Assembly: GCF_007751715.1 (NCBI RefSeq)
Contig: NZ_CP036292.1
Location: 6,517,339-6,581,338, forward strand
Direction of reading: 5' to 3'
DNA from: Rosistilla oblonga
GTDB lineage: Bacteria > Planctomycetota > Planctomycetia > Pirellulales > Pirellulaceae
Length of the DNA: 64,000 nt
The first letter of the stretch is position 1; the number at the start of each line of letters is the position of its first letter. The translations under genes and the position numbers were made by a program. The notes under the pieces are model-generated. The model had not been told where the DNA came from. It did not search any database and worked only from the letters and a program-made list of their open reading frames with translations. Shown here in pieces: positions 18,281 through 27,729 of the stretch.

Positions 18281-18401
18281 GGCAGTTGCCGCAAGTCGGA
18301 ATTGCCGTCGTTGGGCAAATGTTGATACGATCAAACGACGCAATGGATGCGTCATTAATTAACTAAACGGACCACCGTGGCCCAAGGAAGGGCTTTCCTC
18401 T

Positions 18402-19208
18402 ATGAGCGTCACCATCGCGCACACCGCCGTCGTCGACCCTCGCGCTCAATTGGGCGACGATGTTCGCGTCGGCCACTTCTGCCTTATCGGCCCGCATGCT
18501 CGCATCGGCGCCGGAACGCAGATCGAAAACCACGTCACGATCATGGGCCACACCACGATCGGTGAAAACAATCACATCTTTCCCAACGTGGTGATCGGTG
18601 GTGAACCGCAGGACCTCAGCTACCAAGGTTCGCCAACGCAGGTCATCATCGGCGATGGGAATGTGATCCGCGAGGGTTGCACGATCAATCGCGCGACCGA
18701 AAAAGAAGATGGGATCACGTCGATCGGCGACCATTGTTATTTGATGGCTTACGCCCACGTCGCCCACGATTGTCGTCTGAGCGACCGGATCGTGATGGCT
18801 AACAACTGCATGTTGGGTGGACACGTTCACATCGATCACGATGCGATCCTGTCGGGCGGCGTCGCCGTCCACCACTACGCTTCGGTCGGCGCCTACTGCT
18901 TCATCAGTGGACTTTCACGCGTCAAGCAAGACGTGCCGCCATACATGCTGGCTGAAGGATCGCCCGCTCGACCGCGGACCGTCAACGTCGTCGGACTCAA
19001 ACGCAACGACTTCAGCAACGATGAAATCCGCGTGATCACCGAGGCGTTTAAGCTGTACTATCGCCGCTCGGTTGGCGTCGCTGAAACGCGGCAGCGCCTG
19101 CTCAACAGCGGACCGATCCAACCGTCGCTGCTGCGACTGCTCGATTTCCTGGAACATCAAACCGGCGGCAAAAATGGCCGCGGACGCGATCGCCGCAAGG
19201 CTGCTTGA
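18402..19208 (+). CDS. lpxA: acyl-[ACP]--UDP-N-acetylglucosamine O-acyltransferase
   Basis: 268 aa left-handed beta-helix acyltransferase, the first enzyme of lipid A synthesis. Hexapeptide repeats run through residues ~1-185, with the catalytic His in LMAYAHVAHDCRLSD and the LpxA-type segment DVPPYMLAEGSPARP before the helical C-terminus (VVGLKRNDFSNDEIRVITEA). The ruler region reads INRATEKEDGITSIGD instead of the E. coli INRGTVQGGG type, so acyl-chain or sugar preference may differ. An AAGGAAGG stretch lies about 10 nt upstream of the ATG. It sits between lpxC and a sugar-nucleotide-type oxidoreductase. Confidence 0.95.
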   Translation: MSVTIAHTAVVDPRAQLGDDVRVGHFCLIGPHARIGAGTQIENHVTIMGHTTIGENNHIFPNVVIGGEPQDLSYQGSPTQVIIGDGNVIREGCTINRATEKEDGITSIGDHCYLMAYAHVAHDCRLSDRIVMANNCMLGGHVHIDHDAILSGGVAVHHYASVGAYCFISGLSRVKQDVPPYMLAEGSPARPRTVNVVGLKRNDFSNDEIRVITEAFKLYYRRSVGVAETRQRLLNSGPIQPSLLRLLDFLEHQTGGKNGRGRDRRKAA

Positions 19209-19265
19209 TCGGGCGTCCACCGACGAATCTGCCACTTGGCCCAACGATAACGGAGTAGAGAGAAG

Positions 19266-20363
19266 ATGACTCGATTGAAGCTTGGCGTAATCGGAGCGGG
19301 CCACTTGGGCAAGATCCACGCAAAACTGCTCAGCACGATCGACGACGTCCAACTGGTCGCCGTCAGCGATCCTTTCGCCGCCGCTCGGCAAGCGATCGAG
19401 GATCAGTTCAGCGTGCCAACGTTCGCCGACTATCGCGATCTGCTGGGACTTGTCGACGGCGTGATCCTAGCCGCCCCGACCGATCTGCACGCGGAGATCG
19501 GCAGCGATGTGCTTCGCGCCAAAAAGCATCTGTTCATCGAAAAACCGATCACCACGACCAGCGAAGATGCCGACCGTTTGGTCGCCTTGGCCAAACAGAA
19601 CGGTTGCACGCTGCAAGTCGGCCACGTCGAGCGGTTTAATCCCGCTTGGTCGGCGGCCGAATCGATGCTCGAGCATCCCAAATACATCGAAGCGGTTCGC
19701 GCCAGCAGCTTTCCCGGCCGCTGCTTGGACGTCGGCGTTGTCATGGATTTGATGATCCACGACATCGACCTCGTCCTCTCGCTGACCTCCGCCCCGGTCC
19801 AACGGATCGACGCCAGCGGATTGTCGGTGATCAGCGATCACGAAGACGTTGCCGAAGCTCGGATCACGTTCGAATGCGGTCTAGTCGCCAACCTGAAGGC
19901 ATCGCGAATCAGCCCCGCGGCAGCTCGAACGATGCAGGTCTACGGCCCGCGAGGCTACGCCAACATCGACTTCTCCGGTCCCTCGGCGACCTTGATCCAG
20001 CCCGAAGCTTCGATCGCCGAACGCTCGTTCGAATTGTCAGCCGCCGGACCTCTGGCCGACTTCCGCGAGCAATTGTTCAGCCATTGGTTGGCTTCGCAGT
20101 CGCCGGAGATTCAACCGAGAAACGCGATCTTGGACGAACAGCACGACTTTGTAATCAGCATCCAAAGCGGCAGCCAGCCGACGGTCAGCGGTGCCGATGG
20201 CGCTCGCGCTGTCGCCGTGGCTGAACAGGTTTTGGAAGCGATCGACTGCCGCCAATGGCTCGGCGACACAAGCGAACCCGAACAAGTGGGGGCGTATGCC
20301 ACTCCGCCCGAATCGGTCGAAGCGGCCAGCCAACGGATCCATCAACAGCGCAAAGCTGCTTAG
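19266..20363 (+). CDS. Gfo/Idh/MocA family oxidoreductase linked to lpxA
   Basis: 365 aa NAD(P)-dependent dehydrogenase. Rossmann fold opens with KLGVIGAGHLGKIHAK; the family signature FIEKPITTT is at ~94-102 and the catalytic-site segment MDLMIHDIDLVL near 160-171. A GGAG at 19252-19255 precedes the ATG. It follows lpxA by 57 nt in the Skp-lpxC-lpxA cluster. In some bacteria an lpxA-linked Gfo/Idh protein (GnnA) oxidises the 3-position of UDP-GlcNAc, and the aminotransferase GnnB then yields an amide-linked lipid A precursor. No aminotransferase gene is present here, so a GnnA role is only a suggestion. Confidence 0.88.
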   Translation: MTRLKLGVIGAGHLGKIHAKLLSTIDDVQLVAVSDPFAAARQAIEDQFSVPTFADYRDLLGLVDGVILAAPTDLHAEIGSDVLRAKKHLFIEKPITTTSEDADRLVALAKQNGCTLQVGHVERFNPAWSAAESMLEHPKYIEAVRASSFPGRCLDVGVVMDLMIHDIDLVLSLTSAPVQRIDASGLSVISDHEDVAEARITFECGLVANLKASRISPAAARTMQVYGPRGYANIDFSGPSATLIQPEASIAERSFELSAAGPLADFREQLFSHWLASQSPEIQPRNAILDEQHDFVISIQSGSQPTVSGADGARAVAVAEQVLEAIDCRQWLGDTSEPEQVGAYATPPESVEAASQRIHQQRKAA

Positions 20364-20393
20364 CATCTTGCAGCCGACCGCCGGCAAGCCTCA

Positions 20394-21398
20394 TCATTCC
20401 GTGCTGCCACCGCTTGGCAGCGCGTCGCGGCGAGCGACGATCGCGTTCAAAAACAGACGCCGAATGGCGTCGTAGCCGCGATCGTTGGGATCTTCGATAT
20501 TGCTGAAGAACCAATAGTGTGGATCGCTGCGGTCGTACGTCGACCGCCAAAACTGCCGGCAATGCGATCCGTGCCCCAAGAACGCTTCGTACATCGGCGC
20601 CAGCGTCACGTTTGACCGACGCTCTGCCGCGTCCTGGATGATCGTGTTATAGCGAGCATGGATTGCCAGCCCGTCGGGCCACGGCGGCAGAAAGATACTT
20701 GGCGCGTCGCCGACGCCGTCGGTCGGATCGTAGATGTTCGCCAAAAATATCTCGCAGCCGCCGGGAAAGCTTTCATCGATCCGGTCGAGCATCTGATCCA
20801 GCCGGGCTGCAAAGTTCTCGATCCACGGTTCGGCCTGATCCAAGGTCGCTCCGTACATAGCCCCTTCGCGAGCTGGCGAGCGGCCGTAGCTGTGGATCAG
20901 ATCGTTCCCGCCCGTCGTCATCACAACAATTCCAAACGTCTCCACCGCGTGCGTTGGCAAACGTTGCACCCTCTCCCAGTGCATCGGCGATGTCGATCCA
21001 GAGACCGCCAAATTTTCGGCTTCGATGTTTGGCAGCACGCGAGACAGACAAATCCCCTGCATCCCCGCAAACTCATCCTCGGGATTCCGCAGCATCCGTT
21101 GAAAGTAAGAATGTGCAGGGCTCTTCGCTCCCAAGCCCGCCGTCACACTATCGCCAATCCCCAGCAACTTGAATTGCCGCGAAGACCACGGCTCGGTAAA
21201 AGCCTCCCGCGCAACCTCCGGCCCCGCTGGACCGCTGCCGATCGGTCGACGCAGCGTCAGTTCGATGTAAGCCAGCGCGACAATCGTCAAACAGCCGCCG
21301 ACCAACAGCAAGCGTCGCAACCGCTTGCTCCGCCGCGGCCTCCCCACATCCGCGTGAGCATGTTCAGCAGCGCCGTCGGCCGAATTAGGATCATTCAT
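20394..21398 (-). CDS. SGNH/GDSL-type hydrolase, membrane-anchored
   Basis: 334 aa from the ATG at 21396-21398, preceded by GGAGAG; longer in-frame starts add an Arg-rich non-conserved leader. A single N-terminal membrane anchor follows basic residues (LRRLLLVGGCLTIVALAYIE, ~25-45). Block I of the SGNH fold is GIGDSVTAGLG with the nucleophile Ser; GSTSPMHW probably gives block II and TGGNDLIHSY block III. The expected block V Asp-x-x-His is not clean: the segment reads NIEDPNDRGYDAI, where His is replaced by Asp, although DPHYW lies just before. Likely an envelope esterase or acylhydrolase; substrate unknown. Convergent with the Gfo/Idh gene, 30 nt away. Confidence 0.82.
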   Translation of the reverse strand: MNDPNSADGAAEHAHADVGRPRRSKRLRRLLLVGGCLTIVALAYIELTLRRPIGSGPAGPEVAREAFTEPWSSRQFKLLGIGDSVTAGLGAKSPAHSYFQRMLRNPEDEFAGMQGICLSRVLPNIEAENLAVSGSTSPMHWERVQRLPTHAVETFGIVVMTTGGNDLIHSYGRSPAREGAMYGATLDQAEPWIENFAARLDQMLDRIDESFPGGCEIFLANIYDPTDGVGDAPSIFLPPWPDGLAIHARYNTIIQDAAERRSNVTLAPMYEAFLGHGSHCRQFWRSTYDRSDPHYWFFSNIEDPNDRGYDAIRRLFLNAIVARRDALPSGGSTE

Positions 21399-21547
21399 TG
21401 GACTCTCCGCTCCAAGGCGATAAGATCGGTCGACACATTCAGCCGACGTGGCGCGGCTTGCGTCTCTCCATCTTAGCCGCAACCGAGAATTCAATGTGGT
21501 TAAACGTCTCTTGCCGAAAGGGTTGTTTAGGTGCATGAGCAAGGGCA

Positions 21548-21638
21548 GGGCAAATCACTGTTTCAAGTCAAGCATTCTTGGCACCCCGACGCCCAAGCGA
21601 GTCACCGCGTGAATTCCTCGCTTACGCTTCTGGGTACC
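21548..21638. repeat. dispersed palindromic repeat, family A copy 2
   Basis: The lead GGGCAAATCACTGTTTCAA (21548-21566) matches copy 1 at all but one base. It is followed by an imperfect palindrome (21580-21638) with arms GGCACCCCGACGCCCAAGCG and CGCTTACGCTTCTGGGTACC. The 21399-21842 gap otherwise shows no gene. Confidence 0.7.
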
Positions 21639-21842
21639 ATTTCCTCTGGCGTTACAATTTGAAACACGGAACTGCCCTGCGAGCATGGGCACCATTGATT
21701 GCCAAACGCGGTTAGTCGCACTATTCTGGGGCGTCCCGAATTTGGCTCGCGAATGCTTCGTCGCGGTGCGGTGACGATCGCCGCAACGCAGCAAAAACAC
21801 CTGCGTCTCGCCTCCCGCTCGCTTCACGCTAGGCAATTAAAA

Positions 21843-23984
21843 ATGCATCCCACCTCAACGCTTTCGATCGCCACGGCGATTGGCCTACTCTCGCTTCTTT
21901 CGTCCACCACTCTCGCTCAAAACGACACGCCCCCAATGCCATCGATTAAATATCCGCAAGCCGCTCGCGACGCGATCGTCGACGATTATCACGGTACCTC
22001 CGTCGCCGATCCCTATCGTTGGTTGGAGGATACCGAGAGCGAACAAACCGCGGCTTGGGTCGCTGCCGAAAATAAGATCACTCGCACCTTCTTGGACCAG
22101 ATTCCCCAGCGGACCGCGATCCGCGATCGCTTGACCGAACTCTGGAACTACGAGCGTTTTACGCTGCCGCGGAGCCGCGAATCGAAGTACTTCTACACGC
22201 ACAATTCGGGGCTGCAGAATCAGAGCCTGCTGTATGTTGCCGACGGTCTCGATGCGCCGCGGCGAGTTTTGATCGACCCGAATAAATTGAGCGAAGATGG
22301 CACGATGGCGCTCGCCGGTTGGTCGCCGACCGACGACGGCAGCCTGTTGGCCTACAGCATCGCCGATGGCGGCAGCGATTGGCGAACGTGGCGAGTGCGC
22401 GACGTCGCCAGCGGCGAAGACCGCGACGATGTCGTCCGCTGGGTCAAGTTCAGCGGGATCGCATGGATGCCCGACAACAGCGGTTTCTTCTACGGACGCT
22501 ACGACGCACCTTCCGATGGCGAAGAACTGACCGGAACCAACTACAACCAAAAGCTCTACTTCCACGAACTGGGAACCGACCAGTCCGAAGATCGCTTGGT
22601 TTACGAACGCCCCGACAACAAGGAGTGGGGCTTTACGCCGGAGGTGACCGAAGATGGACGCTATCTGATCATCACCAACTGGAAGGGAAGCGAGCCACAG
22701 AATCAGATCTTCATCCAACCGCTGGGCGATCCCAAACTGCCGGTCACCGAATTGATCGGCGGCTTCGACGCGGAGTATTCGTTGATCGGCAACGATGAAT
22801 CGATCCTCTATTTCCTGACCGACAACGACGCGCCGCGACGACGCGTGATCGCGGTCGACGCCGATGATCCCCGCCGCGACCAGTGGCGTGAAGTGATCCC
22901 GCAAAACGAGAACGTGATCGAGGACTGCAGTCTGCTGGGCGATGAATTTTTCACGACTTCGATGAAAGATGCCCTCAGCCAAGTCGACGTCTACAACAAG
23001 GAAGGCGAAGCGGTTAAGCAGATCGAACTACCGGGGCTTGGTTCGGCGAGCGGATTTCACGGCCATCGCGATGCAACCGAGACGTTCTACTCGTTCACCA
23101 ATTACGTCACGCCGCCGAGCATCTTCCGATACGACTTGAAGACCGGCGAGAGCACGCTTTGGCGCGCACCGGAACTGAACTTCGACGCATCCCGCTTTGT
23201 GACCAAGCAGGTCTTTTACGAGAGCAAAGATGGCACGCGGGTGCCGATGATCATCACGCACCGCGCCGACCTGAAGCTGGACGGCAGCAACCCGACGCTG
23301 CTGTACGCTTACGGCGGATTCAACATCTCGCTGACGCCCGGCTTCTCCCCCGCGATGGCTGTCTGGATGGATCGTGGCGGCATTTATGCGGTTCCCAACC
23401 TGCGAGGCGGCGGCGAATACGGCCGCGCCTGGCACGAAGCGGGCATGCAGGAGAAGAAGCAAAACGTCTTCGACGACTTCATCGCCGCGGCGGAATATCT
23501 GATCCAGCAGAAGTACACGCACAGCGACAAGCTGGCGATCCGCGGTGGCAGCAACGGCGGCTTGCTGGTCGGTGCGGTGATGACGCAGCGTCCCGAACTG
23601 TTTGGTGCCTGCCTGCCCGCGGTTGGCGTGATGGACATGTTGCGGTTCCACAAGTTCACGATCGGTTGGGCGTGGGTGACCGAATTTGGCAGCAGCGACG
23701 ATCCGGAACAGTTTAAGACGCTGTTGAATTATTCACCGCTGCATCAGATCAAACCAGGAACCTGTTATCCGCCGACGTTGATTACGACTGCCGACCGCGA
23801 CGACCGAGTCGTTCCCGGACACAGCTTCAAGTTTGCCGCGGCGCTGCAAGCTGCACAAAGCTGCGACAACCCAACGCTGATCCGCATCGAAACCCGCGCC
23901 GGCCACGGGGCGGGAACTCCGGTCACCAAATACATCGACCAGTATGCCGATCTGTGGGCCTTCCTGACGCGCGTGCTGCAGTAG
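21843..23984 (+). CDS. secreted prolyl oligopeptidase (S9A)
   Basis: 713 aa serine peptidase cleaving after proline in short peptides. The ATG at 21843 opens a signal peptide (MHPTSTLSIATAIGLLSLLS); upstream in-frame sequence overlaps the repeat region and is rejected. The N-terminal seven-bladed propeller spans ~75-420, preceded by the typical start DYHGTSVADPYRWLED. The alpha/beta hydrolase domain holds nucleophile S570 in RGGSNGGLL, the Asp in TADRDDRVVPGHSFK, and H688 in RAGHGAGTP. Size matches the S9A family. Export to the periplasm fits a role in peptide scavenging. Confidence 0.95.
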   Translation: MHPTSTLSIATAIGLLSLLSSTTLAQNDTPPMPSIKYPQAARDAIVDDYHGTSVADPYRWLEDTESEQTAAWVAAENKITRTFLDQIPQRTAIRDRLTELWNYERFTLPRSRESKYFYTHNSGLQNQSLLYVADGLDAPRRVLIDPNKLSEDGTMALAGWSPTDDGSLLAYSIADGGSDWRTWRVRDVASGEDRDDVVRWVKFSGIAWMPDNSGFFYGRYDAPSDGEELTGTNYNQKLYFHELGTDQSEDRLVYERPDNKEWGFTPEVTEDGRYLIITNWKGSEPQNQIFIQPLGDPKLPVTELIGGFDAEYSLIGNDESILYFLTDNDAPRRRVIAVDADDPRRDQWREVIPQNENVIEDCSLLGDEFFTTSMKDALSQVDVYNKEGEAVKQIELPGLGSASGFHGHRDATETFYSFTNYVTPPSIFRYDLKTGESTLWRAPELNFDASRFVTKQVFYESKDGTRVPMIITHRADLKLDGSNPTLLYAYGGFNISLTPGFSPAMAVWMDRGGIYAVPNLRGGGEYGRAWHEAGMQEKKQNVFDDFIAAAEYLIQQKYTHSDKLAIRGGSNGGLLVGAVMTQRPELFGACLPAVGVMDMLRFHKFTIGWAWVTEFGSSDDPEQFKTLLNYSPLHQIKPGTCYPPTLITTADRDDRVVPGHSFKFAAALQAAQSCDNPTLIRIETRAGHGAGTPVTKYIDQYADLWAFLTRVLQ

Positions 23985-24071
23985 CGAAACCGACAGACGC
24001 GGGATATAGACAGCCCGTCGCTGCGATGAGACATTTTTCATTTGTTGGGTGAGCCGCGAAGGCCGCCCAGT

Positions 24072-24146
24072 GTCGCCTTTCGCTCCGCGAAAGTGCGTTC
24101 GCAGAATGTCGGTTCACTGCCGGACTTTCGCGGAGCGAAAGGCGAC
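24072..24146. repeat. dispersed hairpin repeat, family B copy 1
   Basis: Perfect 23-bp inverted repeat: left arm 24072-24094 (GTCGCCTTTCGCTCCGCG then AAAGT), right arm 24124-24146, 29-nt loop. The same arms occur at 33029-33091 with a different loop, and the right arms share the following CATC. It lies between the prolyl oligopeptidase and the DinB-like gene. Confidence 0.85.
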
Positions 24147-24238
24147 CATCGATTGCGCGAACCCATCGCGTGAATCAAAGTCTCTTCGCTGAGACTGAAC
24201 TTCTTAATTAGCTAACGAAATAAAAGGACGCTATCGAT

Positions 24239-24766
24239 ATGAGCACCTTCATTGGAAACATGATTGCCGATTCTTTGGCCCGCGGCATCAGCTACGCCGA
24301 CAGCCTGGTGAAGGATCTGCCAGCGGACCAATTCGCTCGATTCGCTCCCGGCAAAGAGGGCCCGATCGTTTCGAATCACCCCGCTTTCATCCTGGGGCAC
24401 TTGAGCATCTACGCTCCACGCGTCGTCGAACAACTGGGGCAAGACGCTACCGCCTATCAACCGACCGAAGCCGAGAACGCCCTCTTTTCGCCGGCCGCCA
24501 AGTGCCAGGACGACCCCAACGGTCTGATCTATCCCGGGAAAGATCAGCTAGTCGACCGCTTCACCACGGTTTATCAAGCCGCGCTGACGACCCTGCGAAA
24601 CGCCACCGACGATCAATTTATGGTTCCCAACCCCGGCGAAGGGCGACTCCGCGAACTCTTCCCAACGCTGGGCGGAATGCACGCCTTTTACACCGGCGGT
24701 CACTTTATGCTGCACATGGGGCAATTGAGCGCCTGGCGTCGCATGATGGGCATGGCGCCGGCATAG
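24239..24766 (+). CDS. DinB-like (DUF1569-type) four-helix protein
   Basis: 175 aa. Shows the DinB/YfiT-type pattern: GISYADSLVKDLPADQFARF at the start, NHPAFILGHLSIYAPRVV with a conserved His in the middle, and HFMLHMGQLSAWRRMMG at the end, whose His residues usually bind a divalent metal. Some relatives are thiol transferases; no specific reaction can be given. AAAAGGA lies 11 nt upstream of the ATG. No operon partner is obvious; 143 nt separate it from the next gene. Confidence 0.78.
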   Translation: MSTFIGNMIADSLARGISYADSLVKDLPADQFARFAPGKEGPIVSNHPAFILGHLSIYAPRVVEQLGQDATAYQPTEAENALFSPAAKCQDDPNGLIYPGKDQLVDRFTTVYQAALTTLRNATDDQFMVPNPGEGRLRELFPTLGGMHAFYTGGHFMLHMGQLSAWRRMMGMAPA

Positions 24767-24909
24767 CTTGCCCGATGGGTGCCAGAAGTCACCTTAAGTG
24801 GCTTTCTGCGGTGCCAAGCAGCAAAAAAGCTTGGTTGGGGCAGCGATATCTGCTTCAATAGGGGGGCCCGCTTTACAGCCCGCCCCATCCTGTTGCCCCG
24901 CCAAATCAC

Positions 24910-27723
24910 ATGCTGATTCGCCTGACATGCATCGGATTGATCGCAATCGCCGCCACCGCTCAGGCCGATCCGCTCTCCAAGGCGGAATATTTTGAACAGC
25001 ACATTCGCCCGGTGCTGATCAAACATTGCTACGAATGCCACGCGGAAAACTCCGAAGAACTCGGCGGCAGCCTGTTGTTGGATTCCGCCGACGGCTGGCG
25101 TGCCGGTGGCGATAGCGGTCCGGCAATCGTCCCCTCCAACGCTGCCGACAGCCTGCTGATCTCGGCGCTCGAGTTCGAATCGGTCGAGATGCCACCGAGC
25201 GGTCGCTTGCCCGATGAAGTGATCGACCACTTCCGCCACTGGATCGATCAAGGTGCATTCGATCCGCGCGAAGGAACCGGCACGCATCCTGCCTCCAAAG
25301 GGATCGACCTCGATGCGGGGCGCGACTTCTGGTCGTTCCAGAATCCTCAAGAGGTTTCGCCGCCGACGGTCCCCGGTTCCGACTGGGCGTGGTCGGACAT
25401 CGATCGCTTCATCGAATCGCGTCGCCTGCAGGCGGAACTTCCCTATCCGGGAGACGCCGATCCGATCGTCAGCCTGCGACGCTTGACCTTCGACCTGACC
25501 GGTCTGCCACCATCGCCCGAACTGATTCAACAATTCAGCGACGACCCGTCGCCGGAGCACTGGCGTCGGATCGTCGATCGCCAACTCGCCTCGTTCGGAT
25601 TCGCGGAACACTGGGGGCGGCATTGGTTGGACGTCGCCCGATACGCCGACTCCAACGGCGCCGACTTCAACGCGACCTTTCACGACGCTTGGCGTTACCG
25701 TCAGTTTGTCGTCGACGCGATGGCGACCGACAAACCGTTTGATGAGTTTGTCCGCCAACAGATCGCCGGCGACCTGATGCCCAGCGACTCCGACGCCGAT
25801 CGGATCGAAAACCTCATCGCCACCGGGTTCTTGATGCTCGGATCGAAGATGCTCAGCGAACGCGACAAGGCGAAGCTGAAGATGGACATCGTCGACGATC
25901 AAATCGATACCGTCGGCCGCGCGTTCCTCGGGATGACGCTGGGATGTGCCCGTTGCCATGATCACAAGTTTGATCCGATCCCAACCAAAGACTATTACGC
26001 CTTGGCCGGAATCTTCTCCAGCACCAAGGTGTTGGATGGCGAATCGCAGCGGTACGTCAGCACCTGGGTCAAACGCGATCTGCCGACACGCAGCGAACAT
26101 CGCGCGGCGGTCGAACAGCATGCGGCGGCGAAGAAGGAACTGACAACGAAACTGACCGCCACCAAGAAACAACTCGCCTCGCTCCGCAAAGCGGCTCCAC
26201 GCAACTGGGGCGGAACGGTTGTCGACGATACCGAAGCCAAGCGAACGGGGCACTGGAAAGAGTCGCTGCTGACGCAACCGTTTTATGGTGCCGGCTACAT
26301 TCACGACGACAACAAAAACAAGGGGGAGACGTCGGTCGCGTTCTCCACCAACCTGCCGGCGGGACGTTATGAGGTGCGGATCGCCTACACCGGATCGGGC
26401 AGCCGCGCCGCCAACGTACCGATCGAAATCCACACCGCGTCGGGGATTCAACAGGCAACGCTCAACCAATCCAAACCAGGTTCGATCGCTGGCTTGTGGG
26501 AATCGATCGGCGAATACGACTTTGCCGCCGACAAGCCGGCGACGGTGATCATGCGGAACACCGGGACACAAGGGTACGTGATCGCCGATGCGGTTCAGTT
26601 CCTCAAGCCGGGGGAAGAAGCTCAGCAACCAGCGGACAACAAGAAGCAGCAACAGATGATCGCGGCAGTCTCCGCCGAGATCAAATCGCTGGAAGCCGCG
26701 ATCCGCGACCACGACAAGACCGCTCCGCCGCCACTGCCTCGAGCGATGGCGGTGGTCGATGAGAAACAAGTCGAAGACGCCTGCTTGTGCATCCGCGGCG
26801 AACCCCACAACAAGGGCCCGGTCGTACCGCGCGGCTTCCTGCAAGTCGTTTCCAGCGGTTCGTCGATCGCGATCCCCGAGGACCAAAGCGGTCGGCTGCA
26901 GCTGGCCGATTGGATCACCGACCCCGACAATCCGCTGACCGCTCGCGTGATCGTCAACCGCGTCTGGATGCACCTGATCGGGCAGGGGCTGGTCCGAACC
27001 GTCGACAACTTTGGCCAACTGGGCGATCGCCCCAGCCATCCCGAGCTGCTCGACACGCTGGCGATTCAGTTCGTTCGCGAGGGCTGGTCGATCAAAACGC
27101 TGGTCCGCAAGATCGTACTCAGCCGCGTCTATCGTCAGTCGTCGAACTACCATCGGGTCGCTTTCCAAGCCGATCCAGACAACCGCTTGTTGTGGCGTGG
27201 GCATCGCAAGCGTCTGCCAGCCGAAGCGCTGCGCGACACGATGCTGGTCGCCGCCGAGCGTTTGGACCGCGTGCCAACGGTACAACCGATGCAGAAGTTT
27301 GGCGTGTTGGTGAACAACAACACCGCCAGTTCGGGAGCGGCCACACTGGCCGAATCGAATCGCCGCAGCATGTACCTGCAAATCATCCGCGGCCAATTGC
27401 CGCCGATGCTGGCGACTTTCGACTTTGCCGATCCCGATATCCTTGTCGGTCGCCGCCCCGCGACCAACGTCCCCTCCCAAGCGTTGGTGATGTTGAACAG
27501 CGACACGGTGATCGACATGTCTCAACAGATCGCCGCCCAAATCGCTGAAACATCCGAACCTCTGGATGCGCAGATCGAAGCGGCCTACTTGCGCTGCCTG
27601 CAACGTTATCCGCAGAGCGACGAACGCGAACTCGCCGCAGAGTTTATCGGCGGCGATCCGCAGCGACTCGCGCAATTCATTCAGATCCTAATGGCCAGCA
27701 CCGAATACCGATTCCTGGATTGA
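24910..27723 (+). CDS. PSCyt1-DUF1549-golvesin-like-DUF1553 protein
   Basis: 937 aa, exported (signal MLIRLTCIGLIAIAATAQA). PSCyt1 domain with haem motif CYECH at 40-44 and MPPSGRLP. DUF1549 follows (TFDLTGLPPSPELI, WGRHWLDVARYADSNG), with a second haem-type motif CARCH at 346-350. After a coiled stretch (~400-425) lies an inserted beta-sandwich resembling the golvesin C-terminal/xanthan-lyase type domain (~435-575: GHWKESLLTQPFYGAGYIHD, GRYEVRIAYTGSGSRAANVP, VIADAVQFL). DUF1553 closes the protein (GPVVPRGFLQVV, LTARVIVNRVWMHLIGQGLV, FDFADPDILVGRRPATNVPS). The DUF1501 partner begins 6 nt downstream. The insert may bind carbohydrate; that is inference. Confidence 0.93.
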   Translation: MLIRLTCIGLIAIAATAQADPLSKAEYFEQHIRPVLIKHCYECHAENSEELGGSLLLDSADGWRAGGDSGPAIVPSNAADSLLISALEFESVEMPPSGRLPDEVIDHFRHWIDQGAFDPREGTGTHPASKGIDLDAGRDFWSFQNPQEVSPPTVPGSDWAWSDIDRFIESRRLQAELPYPGDADPIVSLRRLTFDLTGLPPSPELIQQFSDDPSPEHWRRIVDRQLASFGFAEHWGRHWLDVARYADSNGADFNATFHDAWRYRQFVVDAMATDKPFDEFVRQQIAGDLMPSDSDADRIENLIATGFLMLGSKMLSERDKAKLKMDIVDDQIDTVGRAFLGMTLGCARCHDHKFDPIPTKDYYALAGIFSSTKVLDGESQRYVSTWVKRDLPTRSEHRAAVEQHAAAKKELTTKLTATKKQLASLRKAAPRNWGGTVVDDTEAKRTGHWKESLLTQPFYGAGYIHDDNKNKGETSVAFSTNLPAGRYEVRIAYTGSGSRAANVPIEIHTASGIQQATLNQSKPGSIAGLWESIGEYDFAADKPATVIMRNTGTQGYVIADAVQFLKPGEEAQQPADNKKQQQMIAAVSAEIKSLEAAIRDHDKTAPPPLPRAMAVVDEKQVEDACLCIRGEPHNKGPVVPRGFLQVVSSGSSIAIPEDQSGRLQLADWITDPDNPLTARVIVNRVWMHLIGQGLVRTVDNFGQLGDRPSHPELLDTLAIQFVREGWSIKTLVRKIVLSRVYRQSSNYHRVAFQADPDNRLLWRGHRKRLPAEALRDTMLVAAERLDRVPTVQPMQKFGVLVNNNTASSGAATLAESNRRSMYLQIIRGQLPPMLATFDFADPDILVGRRPATNVPSQALVMLNSDTVIDMSQQIAAQIAETSEPLDAQIEAAYLRCLQRYPQSDERELAAEFIGGDPQRLAQFIQILMASTEYRFLD

Positions 27724-27729
27724 TCGACC

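Noticed and set aside
24700-27675. 991-codon open frame on the minus strand
   Set aside because: It lies antisense to the PSCyt1/DUF1553 gene, whose domains and haem motifs are certain. The translation is basic and of low conservation character, a shadow caused by codon bias.
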